A stretch of 64,000 bases of DNA, taken from positions 1 to 64,000 of the forward strand of contig JAVCCE010000058.1 of NCBI GenBank assembly GCA_030765645.1, given 5' to 3'. This document shows, one piece after another, positions 40,852 through 48,095 of the stretch. Position 1 is the stretch's first letter; every line of letters starts with the position of its first letter. The translations under genes were made by a program, and so were the position numbers. The DNA is from Candidatus Hinthialibacter antarcticus (GTDB lineage Bacteria; Hinthialibacterota; Hinthialibacteria; Hinthialibacterales; Hinthialibacteraceae). A model generated the notes under the pieces. It did not search any database and was not told the DNA's origin. It saw only the letters and a program-made list of their open reading frames with translations.

Positions 40852-43626
40852 ATGAAGCGCTTCATTACTAGCCTGCTCATACTATGCACCGTATCTCTCG
40901 CTTACGCATCGAATGAAATTGATCTTGCAGGGCGTTGGCGTTTTCAACTCGATCCTGAAAATATTGGAACCAGCAGCCAGAATTGGCAACTTCAAACGCT
41001 CACGCAAAGCGTTCGCTTGCCGGGTTCGCTGCAAGAACAAGGCTACGGCGAGGCGCCGCGCAAGGATTCAAACTGGACAACGGGAATCGGTCTCAAGTTG
41101 CTCGACGATTCGCGCTTTGCTGAGTATGTCGAAGCTGACGAGTTTCAAAGCCCATTTTGGCTGACGCCCGAACGCCTCTATGTGGGCGCCGCGTGGTATC
41201 AGCGCGATATCCAGACGCCAAAGAATTGGGACGGCAAACGCATCGTTCTTTTTTTAGAGCGCCCACATTGGCAAACCAGCGTCTGGATTGACGGCAAAGG
41301 CGCGGGATCGCAAGACAGCCTGGGCGTTCCCCATGAATACGACATTACCGAATTCATCATCCCTGGAAAAAAACAGCAGCTCACCATCCGCGTCGATAAC
41401 GGCTATGTGGTTCCGGTGGGTAAAGATGCGCATAGCATTTCTGACCAGACCCAATCAAACTGGAACGGCCTCGCAGGCGCAATCAAACTTATCGCCGGCC
41501 CGCGCATTTGGTTTGATGATGTTCAAATTTACCCTGACCTCGACCGCAACCAGATTGATGTTCAAATTAAACTCGGCAACGCCACCGGGCAATCAGGCCA
41601 GGGCGAACTCTCACTCTCAACGAAGAACGCAACCGCTCGCTCGCATCCCGTCAAATGGAACGCCGAAAACGGCGCCGTCAATCTCACATATAACATGGGG
41701 GACGACTGGCAGGCGTGGAGCGAATATAGCCCTGTCCTCAATACATTGCATCTTTCTCTCAAGCAGAACGGCGCGGCGCTGGCGCAACGCGACGTGCAAT
41801 TCGGGATGCGTGAATTGGGCATCAAGGGCAAGCAGTTCACCATCAATGGCACCCCGATTTTTATTCGCGGAACCTTGGAATGCGCCATCTTTCCTGAACA
41901 CGGCTATCCGCCAACGGAGGTAAAAGAATGGAAGCGTTTGATTGGCATCGCCAAGTCGCACGGCTTGAACCATTTTCGCTTTCATTCGTGGTGCCCTCCC
42001 CAGGCGGCGTTTCAAGCGGCGGATGAAGAGGGCTTTTACATTCAGGCCGAAGGCTCTTGTTGGGCGTCGTTCGGCGATGGTACGGAACTAGACGAATGGA
42101 TTTATCTCGAATGCGACCGCATGTTGAAAACCTACGGCAACCATCCCTCGTTTTTATTTATGTCGCCCAGCAACGAACCCGGCGGAAAAAACCGCGATGC
42201 GTTTTTGGGCAAGTTGGTGAATTACCTCAAACAAAAAGACCCGCGCCGCTATTTCGCCGCCGGGGCGGGCTGGCCCAATATCCCTGAGAACCAATACAGC
42301 ATTCAATACGCGACCCGATTGCAAAATTGGAAGACGCTCAAATTCGATCAACCGCCGCAAACCTGGGACGACTATCGCGACTATGTGAACGACCTTCCTA
42401 TCCCCACCATTGGTCACGAAATCGGGCAGTGGTGCGTATACCCTGACCTCAGCGAAGCGGGCCAATACAAGGGCGTATTAAAGGCGAAAAATATTGAGGT
42501 GTTTCGCGATAAATTACAAAAAGCGGGCATGTTGCATCTAGCGGACGATTTCTTGATGGCGTCGGGCAAGTTCCACACGCTGCTTTACAAACAAGAGATC
42601 GAGGCCGCGCTGCGTACGCCGGGCTATGCGGGCTTTCAGTTGCTCGACCTGCATGATTTCCCCGGGCAGGGCACAGCTCCCGTCGGGGTATTGAATGCGC
42701 TCTGGAACGAGAAGGGCTATGTGAGCGGCGATGAGTATAGCCGCTTCTGTAACGATGTGGTCCCGCTGGCGCGTATGAAAAAACGCATCTTCACCAACGA
42801 TGAATATTTTAACGCGGCAATCGACGCCGCCAATTATCGCGATAGCGACTTGAGCGATATTAACGTCCACTATGAACTCGTCAGCGAGTCGGGGCAGTCT
42901 ATCTTTGACGGCGAGCGCCTCGCGCCGCAAATCTCCGCTGGCGGATTAACCCGCCTCGCAGAAATCGCCTGCCCGCTCGATCAAATTCATCAAGCCGAAA
43001 AATTAACCCTTACCATTTCGTTTGAGGGGACGCCCTACAAAAACTCATGGGAAATTTGGGTGTATCCAAAAGATGTTGCCGTCGATCCCAAAGGCGTCGT
43101 GTTGACCCAAGACTGGCGCGAAGCGCTTGCGGAACTGCAATCCGGCGGCAACGTGGTGCTGGTTCCCAAAAGCGATGAAGTCGCTAGCAATACGTTAGGC
43201 CGCTTCCGTCCCATTTTTTGGAACCGCATTACTTTCCCTCAACAAAAAGAACACACAGTCGGGTCATTGATCCGTAACCACCACCCGGCGTTGGAGGGCT
43301 TCCCTACAGACGCCTATAACAATTGGCAGTGGCAAGACCTGCTCGATTCGTCGAAGCCGATTATTTTAGATTCGCTGCCCGAACCATACTTCCCCATTAT
43401 GCAACCGATTGACGATTGGAATGATTGCCAAAAACTGGGCGTGTTGTTCGAGGCCAAAGTTGCGAAGGGAAACCTGTTGGTTTGTTCGATGGATGTCGTG
43501 AATGATCTCGAAAGCCGCGTGGTTGCGCGGCAGTTGCGTTCGAGCCTGCTTCACTATGCTGCGGGCAAGAAGTTTAGCCCGGAATTTGAACTGGCGGAGG
43601 AAACGGTTCGCAGCCTGTTTCAGTAA
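40852..43626 (+). CDS. Secreted GH2-family glycosidase (beta-galactosidase/glucuronidase-like)
   Basis: About 924 residues from the ATG at 40852 (AGGAG upstream, then signal KRFITSLLILCTVSLAYAS). Jelly-roll sugar-binding domain (about 20-200; WYQRDIQTPKNWDGKRIVLFLERPHW, VWIDGKGAGSQ), immunoglobulin-like domain, then the GH2 barrel: FIRGTLECAIFPEHGYPP, HGLNHFRFHSWCPPQAAFQAADEEGFYIQAE, acid/base region FMSPSNEPGG (Glu near 440) and probable nucleophile region PTIGHEIGQW (Glu near 523). The C-terminal 300 residues include a domain that may be regulatory or of glutamine-amidotransferase-like fold. Downstream of, and coupled to, an SSS symporter. The glycosidic substrate is uncertain. Confidence 0.85.
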   Translation: MKRFITSLLILCTVSLAYASNEIDLAGRWRFQLDPENIGTSSQNWQLQTLTQSVRLPGSLQEQGYGEAPRKDSNWTTGIGLKLLDDSRFAEYVEADEFQSPFWLTPERLYVGAAWYQRDIQTPKNWDGKRIVLFLERPHWQTSVWIDGKGAGSQDSLGVPHEYDITEFIIPGKKQQLTIRVDNGYVVPVGKDAHSISDQTQSNWNGLAGAIKLIAGPRIWFDDVQIYPDLDRNQIDVQIKLGNATGQSGQGELSLSTKNATARSHPVKWNAENGAVNLTYNMGDDWQAWSEYSPVLNTLHLSLKQNGAALAQRDVQFGMRELGIKGKQFTINGTPIFIRGTLECAIFPEHGYPPTEVKEWKRLIGIAKSHGLNHFRFHSWCPPQAAFQAADEEGFYIQAEGSCWASFGDGTELDEWIYLECDRMLKTYGNHPSFLFMSPSNEPGGKNRDAFLGKLVNYLKQKDPRRYFAAGAGWPNIPENQYSIQYATRLQNWKTLKFDQPPQTWDDYRDYVNDLPIPTIGHEIGQWCVYPDLSEAGQYKGVLKAKNIEVFRDKLQKAGMLHLADDFLMASGKFHTLLYKQEIEAALRTPGYAGFQLLDLHDFPGQGTAPVGVLNALWNEKGYVSGDEYSRFCNDVVPLARMKKRIFTNDEYFNAAIDAANYRDSDLSDINVHYELVSESGQSIFDGERLAPQISAGGLTRLAEIACPLDQIHQAEKLTLTISFEGTPYKNSWEIWVYPKDVAVDPKGVVLTQDWREALAELQSGGNVVLVPKSDEVASNTLGRFRPIFWNRITFPQQKEHTVGSLIRNHHPALEGFPTDAYNNWQWQDLLDSSKPIILDSLPEPYFPIMQPIDDWNDCQKLGVLFEAKVAKGNLLVCSMDVVNDLESRVVARQLRSSLLHYAAGKKFSPEFELAEETVRSLFQ

Positions 43627-43645
43627 GCGGCGAAAAATTTAAAAT

Positions 43646-43882
43646 AGTTCATCCGGTAAGTGAGTCCCTACATTGACGGATGGACATGATTTAGGTTAAG
43701 AAAACCTATTCCTGCATACCAAAAATTGATAAACCAAATATAGGCATGGATGCAACTCTGGGAGCGTCTGTGCATAAGGGCCTGAAAGCCCGCACTGAAG
43801 CGAGCAGAGTTGTACCCATGCCATACACAGCGAAATCTCAATTCAATTGATTAAAATAAAGTATCCAATTTACGGAAGAACC
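43646..43882 (+). mobile_element. MITE-like element, copy 2, with 8-bp target duplication
   Basis: A 237-bp element, left end AGTTCATCCGGTAA, right end TTTACGGAAGAACC. The flanks TTTAAAAT at 43638-43645 and 43883-43890 are a perfect 8-bp duplication that includes the TAA stop (43884-43886) of the convergent LytTR gene. Core arms GGCATGGATGCAACTCTG (43743-43760) and CAGAGTTGTACCCATGCC (43805-43822). It fills nearly the whole gap between the GH2 gene and the regulator gene and may serve as their terminator. Confidence 0.85.
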
Positions 43883-43883
43883 T

Positions 43884-44678
43884 TTAAAATTGAGATTGGA
43901 TGGCCCGGTTAAGTTTCTCTTTATACTTTCGGCCCATGCCCAGTTTTTTGCCGTCGCGTAACACCACGATGTAGTCATGCCCGTCGGGTTGGATTTCTTG
44001 AATATGGTCAATGTTGATAATCGCTGACCGGTGAATGCGCAAAAACGATTGCGGGTCGAGTTTGGCTTCAAGGTTCGTCATGGTTTCACGTAATAGATGC
44101 GCCTCATTGTTGGTGTGCACTTCGACATAGTTTCCCGCCGCTTCGACCCAGTCGATTTCACTGACTTGTAGAAAAAAGATGCGTGACGTCGTCCGAATCG
44201 CCAAGCGCGTGATGTGCTTAGGGGTGAGTTGTATCTCTTGCATCACTTGCAGCAGCCTGTCTGATTGTGCGCCTTCTTGCTGCTTTTCAATAAAACCAAG
44301 AACTCGCTTTAACGCGCTGTTGAAGCGCTTGGGCGGGTATGGCTTCAATAAATAATCAAACGCGTGTTTTTCAAACGCTTCAATAGCGTATTGGTCATAC
44401 GCGGTGACGAAAATAACGAAGGGCATCTCCGCCGCGCCAATGGCGTTAATCACTTCAAGGCCGTCCATCACCGGCATTTGAATGTCTAAAAAAACCAGCG
44501 ACGGCTTATGTTGCAAAATGGCTTCGGTCGCTTCCATCCCGTTTGAACATTCCGCCGCGACCTTAACTTCAGGGAACGCTTTGAGCGAAGTGAGAATCGT
44601 CCGGCGCGCCAGCGCTTCATCATCAACGATCAGGGCTTTATAGTGGTTGCCAGAATACTGTGCGGATTGAGTTTTCAT
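43884..44678 (-). CDS. LytTR-family response regulator
   Basis: A 264-residue protein. The receiver domain occupies 14-135: acidic pair IVDDEALAR, phosphoacceptor D65 in LVFLDIQMP, T92 in FVTAYD, K112 in YLLKPY. The LytTR DNA-binding domain (about 160-262) has RIFFLQVSEIDWVEAAGNYVEVHT and LRIHRSAIINIDHIQEI, as in AlgR/LytR-type regulators. The histidine kinase gene begins 69 bases upstream in the same direction. The last codons lie inside the target duplication of a MITE-like insertion, which left the protein intact. Confidence 0.95.
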   Translation of the reverse strand: MKTQSAQYSGNHYKALIVDDEALARRTILTSLKAFPEVKVAAECSNGMEATEAILQHKPSLVFLDIQMPVMDGLEVINAIGAAEMPFVIFVTAYDQYAIEAFEKHAFDYLLKPYPPKRFNSALKRVLGFIEKQQEGAQSDRLLQVMQEIQLTPKHITRLAIRTTSRIFFLQVSEIDWVEAAGNYVEVHTNNEAHLLRETMTNLEAKLDPQSFLRIHRSAIINIDHIQEIQPDGHDYIVVLRDGKKLGMGRKYKEKLNRAIQSQF

Positions 44679-44699
44679 AACGGTGTCTATCGCTGGGCC

Positions 44700-44722
44700 C
44701 CTGCCTGCGGCAGGCAGGCTAC
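44700..44722. repeat. 23-bp palindromic repeat, copy A
   Basis: CCTGCCTGCGGCAGGCAGG plus CTAC. The reverse complement is identical to 50841-50863. It sits between the kinase and regulator genes of the two-component pair and could form a hairpin in their mRNA. Confidence 0.65.
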
Positions 44723-44747
44723 GGGCGCGAATATTTTTTTCAACGCT

Positions 44748-45920
44748 CTAATGGGCTGGTTCATGGTTGTTTGATGTTTGTATGGGTTCGGTGTGGTAGG
44801 GAATCCGAATCATGATTTCCGTTTCGCCGTCTGCGTTTTTGTTCATTTGAAACGAATGCGATTCGCCATATAAAAATTGCAGGCGCTTTCGGGTGTTCGT
44901 CAGCCCGACGCCTTCGCTCGATTGTAATTCATCCAGCGAGCATGAACCACTGTCTTGAATCACAAACTCAATTTCATCGCCGTTGCGCTGCGCCCGAATA
45001 CGGATGACGCCCCCGTCTGCTTCTTTTGAAATGCCGTGCCGGATGGCGTTTTCAACGATGGGCTGCAATAAGAATGTTGGCGTTAGCGCAGAATCTAATT
45101 TGGGGTCAATCGCTTTTTCCACCCGAAGCCGGTCCGAGAAACGAATGGTTTGAATGGCAAGATAATTGTCGAGAAATAAAAACTCATCGCGCAGCGGCGC
45201 TTCGTGTTGGTCGTGAGATTTCAGCGTATGCCGGAACATTTCGCTTAAATTTGTTATCATATTGTCGGCGGCGCTCATGTTGTCTTGCAACTGTTCCGGT
45301 TTGACCTGTTCGCGCAGCAGCGACGAGATTGAGTTGAGCGTGTTAAACAAAAAATGAGGCTGCAATTGCATTTGCAGCGAATTGAGATGGGCCTGCGCCA
45401 GCTGCGTCTCTAACTGGCTGGAGTGTATCTCTCTTTCCCGCAGAACATGGTAATACTGCAACGAAAAAACAAACGCGAGGATGAAGCCAAAAATCATATA
45501 TTCAATAAACAGCCGGGGCGAAAAAATTGCGCGGACAACCAACTCTTGGAAGGTGTCAATCCTGCGCCAATCGGTGCGGCCAAGATTGAAAATATATTCG
45601 AAAAGCAATGACTTAATCACAACAACGACCGTTGCGGCAATCAAAATCACAAAGATGCATTTCCCTATTTTTTTTTGAAATGAAAATTGAGTATTGATCA
45701 ACCAGACCGCAACCGGGACGGTGAGCGCCCAGGAGTTCCACCCCAAAAAACTAAACCAAAAATCTTGCAATACATTCGGAGTTTTGCCGTAAAAACTATC
45801 GCGAAACGCCTCCATCGTTGTGGTGGCGCAGGCGATCAGCGTGAAAAAAATCACAACAACGATGGTGTTGTACAGAACGCTGTTGCGGGGGCGGTTCATG
45901 GGGCTGGTTTCCAAAGTCAT
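44748..45920 (-). CDS. LytS-type membrane sensor histidine kinase
   Basis: A 390-residue protein with four predicted TM helices (about 17-38, 60-78, 88-110, 136-157) and a short coiled-coil linker. The His_kinase domain has phospho-accepting H189 in LQMQLQPHFLFNTLNSISSLL, and the ATPase part has N291 in QPIVENAIRHGI, DSGSC and GVGLTNTRKRLQFLYG. This architecture (no periplasmic domain, kinase of the LytS/YehU class) pairs with LytTR regulators, the gene for which follows. The signal is unknown, perhaps sensed in the membrane. An ATG at 45899 is a possible alternative start. Confidence 0.9.
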   Translation of the reverse strand: MTLETSPMNRPRNSVLYNTIVVVIFFTLIACATTTMEAFRDSFYGKTPNVLQDFWFSFLGWNSWALTVPVAVWLINTQFSFQKKIGKCIFVILIAATVVVVIKSLLFEYIFNLGRTDWRRIDTFQELVVRAIFSPRLFIEYMIFGFILAFVFSLQYYHVLREREIHSSQLETQLAQAHLNSLQMQLQPHFLFNTLNSISSLLREQVKPEQLQDNMSAADNMITNLSEMFRHTLKSHDQHEAPLRDEFLFLDNYLAIQTIRFSDRLRVEKAIDPKLDSALTPTFLLQPIVENAIRHGISKEADGGVIRIRAQRNGDEIEFVIQDSGSCSLDELQSSEGVGLTNTRKRLQFLYGESHSFQMNKNADGETEIMIRIPYHTEPIQTSNNHEPAH

Positions 45921-46125
45921 GTTCTCGAGTTAAATTCCCGTGGTTATTGATAACAACGTAAGACGGACTAAGTGAAAAGCATAGTTGTATGAAATTCATC
46001 CGGCTCTGTTATTTTGATAAAATTCAGGGATGAGTCGCTTGTTTTAGAGGCAAAGCGCATATCCGTTCGTCTTATCTCTGTTGATTGAATAATTATTCAT
46101 TTATAATTCAGCCAGGTGAAGTAGA

Positions 46126-46215
46126 ATGACTTCTATTGGCTTTTTTGCATTGAAAAAAACGGCGGAAAGATTGGGAGGTCATATCTTCAATAGATAGTCC
46201 TGGGATCTTTCCGCC
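46126..46215 (+). other. Small ORF (23 codons) overlapping a long-stem hairpin
   Basis: A region of 897 bases (45921-46817) has no long gene. Within it AGGTGA stands six bases before an ATG (46126) opening MTSIGFFALKKTAERLGGHI..., ending at TAG 46195-46197. Its second half lies in the left arm of a stem GGCGGAAAGAT (46161-46171) / ATCTTTCCGCC (46205-46215). TATAAT at 46102-46107 lies just upstream with a poor -35. On the minus strand the stem is followed by GTTTTTTTC, so it could also be a minus-strand terminator. Nothing else recognisable apart from the MITE copy at 46376-46643. Confidence 0.35.
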
Positions 46216-46375
46216 ACACCAACATACCTGAATAACAGAGTAGTGCAGTCATTTTTTAATGACCGTAATAATGTGATAAGTGTTTCATTCAAGTGTTTAA
46301 ACTGCATTATCGTGTGATGAGTTGTTACTCAGCATGGCTTCTTCATTTCTTCTATGCTTCAGCCCTGTTATTGTT

Positions 46376-46643
46376 GGTCCATCCGGTAAGTGAGTTCTTG
46401 TATTGATGGATGACCATGATTTTGATTCAGAAACAGGCTCCGGTATTTCATAAAGTGACAAACCAATCCGGCTTGGGTGCCATTGACTTAAGACTCGTAG
46501 CCCAGGCTTTTAGCCCCCCTTATTTAAGGGGGGACGGCGCTGAAAGCGCCAGGGGGGATTCGGGCGCAATGAGTTGTACCCATGCCACATACAGCGAAAT
46601 CTCAATTCAATGTATAAAAAAGTATCCAATTTACGGAAAAACC
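46376..46643 (+). mobile_element. MITE-like element, copy 3, with 8-bp target duplication and altered core
   Basis: A 268-bp element with ends GGTCCATCCGGTAA and TTTACGGAAAAACC. It is flanked by TTATTGTT at 46368-46375 and 46644-46651, a perfect 8-bp duplication. The outer quarters match copies 1 and 2, but the central hairpin part is replaced by other sequence including a C6/G6 double-hairpin repeat (46514-46559); the right arm GTTGTACCCATGCC is kept. It lies upstream of the PocR-AraC gene. Confidence 0.85.
46514..46559 (+). repeat. 46-bp double-hairpin repeat (C6/G6 type), copy B, inside MITE copy 3
   Basis: CCCCCCTTATTTAAGGGGGG, then GGCGCTGAAAGCGCC, then GGGGGGAT. It has the same layout as 39113-39157. 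The position shows that it entered, or recombined into, the MITE core. Confidence 0.7.
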
Positions 46644-46817
46644 TTATTGTTGAAACGCCTCGGTGAATTGCCGGGTTCAGTTTAAAGAGTCGAGCCCTGT
46701 CTATCATTTGTAAAATCAATGACTTGAGGAAAGTTGAGTGATTTAATCTGTTTTTTGAGGTGCATTCGACTATAATTAATACACGATTTTACGATGCAAT
46801 TTATCTTCAGGGGAAAC

Positions 46818-47852
46818 ATGGGACGAGCAATCCAGGCCAGCGAAATAGAATCGGCAACATGCCCGGTTATCGACATTGATTTAATCATTAATGCGTCGAT
46901 GACGCTGCAAAATATGATTCAACTGTTTCGCGATTCAACTGGGTTAGACCTGTTTTTGGTTCTCAAAAACCAAGACGATGAATTTGAAGAGCAAGGTCTG
47001 CTTCAGGATGTCTGCAAACCGGATTTCTGTAGTTTAATGCAGCACAGCCCTAAAGGCCACGATCACTGTAAAACCTCACACGAGACGATGTGCCGCCAGT
47101 CGGTTTCGGAAAACCGCCCGATGTTAAAATTGTGCCACTCGGGTCTCGTCACAATTCATTACCCCATTTCGCTCAGCAATGGCGTGACGGGAGACATTCA
47201 AACAACATGCGCCATTGAACATGGGGCCCGTGAATCGTTTTCAAAACAAGCGCAAGAAATCGCCCATGAATATGGGTTAGAAAAAGACGATGTCGAACAG
47301 TCCATTGATGCCATGCGGATTTTATCGAAAAAGAAAATCCAGAATGTGATGAATTGGCTGGAATTAGTTGTTGATTACCTCTGCGAATCTTCAAATAAAA
47401 ATTCGCCCGTTCAGCCTGACGAAACGGCGCCGACTAAAAGCGAAAACATCATTCAATGCTCGTCTGTTGAATACCAAATCCGAAGCGAAATCGCCCGTAC
47501 GGTTTCCTTGCCGGTTTGGCGTTCTAACCGCAGTACCGGGGCAACCGCTGAAGTGATGGAGCTGGTTCAAGACTACGTGTTAACACACTATTCAAAAGAC
47601 TTGTCCGCCAAAATCATGGCGCAAGCCTTAGGGTATGACCCCGGTTATTTTTCTAAAAAATTCAAAGAACACACAAGCGATTCATTTGTGAAGTTTGTCG
47701 GGCGAATCCGCCTGCAAAAAGCCAAAGAAATGCTACAGGACCCGTTCATCACGCTGGTTGACGTATCGGAGCGCTGTGGATTCTCAGACCCTGCTTATTT
47801 TTCCAATGTCTTCAAGAAAGAATTCGGCGTTTCTCCCTCCCGACTCCGGTAA
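46818..47852 (+). CDS. AraC-family regulator with PocR-type sensory domain
   Basis: 344 residues from the ATG at 46818 (AGGGGA six bases before it); an in-frame ATG at 46794 is less likely. The N-terminal PocR domain (about 20-190) shows the family's cysteine pattern: CKPDFCSLM, GHDHCKTSHETMCRQS and LKLCHSGLVTIHYPI. The C-terminal AraC double helix-turn-helix (about 240-342) has SAKIMAQALGYDPGYFSKKFKEH and LVDVSERCGFSDPAYFSNVFKKEFGVSPS. PocR domains bind small molecules and may hold a metal through the cysteines. It lies 243 bases upstream of, and in line with, a decaheme cytochrome gene that it may control. Confidence 0.9.
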   Translation: MGRAIQASEIESATCPVIDIDLIINASMTLQNMIQLFRDSTGLDLFLVLKNQDDEFEEQGLLQDVCKPDFCSLMQHSPKGHDHCKTSHETMCRQSVSENRPMLKLCHSGLVTIHYPISLSNGVTGDIQTTCAIEHGARESFSKQAQEIAHEYGLEKDDVEQSIDAMRILSKKKIQNVMNWLELVVDYLCESSNKNSPVQPDETAPTKSENIIQCSSVEYQIRSEIARTVSLPVWRSNRSTGATAEVMELVQDYVLTHYSKDLSAKIMAQALGYDPGYFSKKFKEHTSDSFVKFVGRIRLQKAKEMLQDPFITLVDVSERCGFSDPAYFSNVFKKEFGVSPSRLR

Positions 47853-47974
47853 TTTTCAGTCATTTATATAAAAGTCCATGTTTCCCCTCGGCGATGATCC
47901 TGGAAATTCACTCGAATATCTCTGATTCCTCGAGAATTCACAAGGTTTCCCTATTTATTACAAGCTTTTTAGTA

Positions 47975-48003
47975 TTGAAGTCTGCCTTCATAACAGGAAT
48001 AAT
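47975..48003 (+). promoter_or_regulatory. Possible sigma-70 promoter of the decaheme cytochrome gene
   Basis: TTGAAG (47975-47980), 17 bases, AATAAT (47998-48003), giving a 5' leader of about 85 bases before the ATG at 48096. It matches consensus at 9 of 12 positions with ideal spacing, but it is unsupported otherwise. Confidence 0.4.
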
Positions 48004-48095
48004 CCCTAATGTACTCCAATGTAGCTAATTAGTTATATTTTGATCATTTGATTGATTTTGGGATTGGCTACTTACTCTTCACATCGAGGTGCAGC

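Noticed and set aside
46410-46685. 91-codon plus-strand frame across mobile element copy 3
   Set aside because: It starts and ends inside or just past the element, includes the C6/G6 hairpins, and is not conserved in copies 1 and 2.
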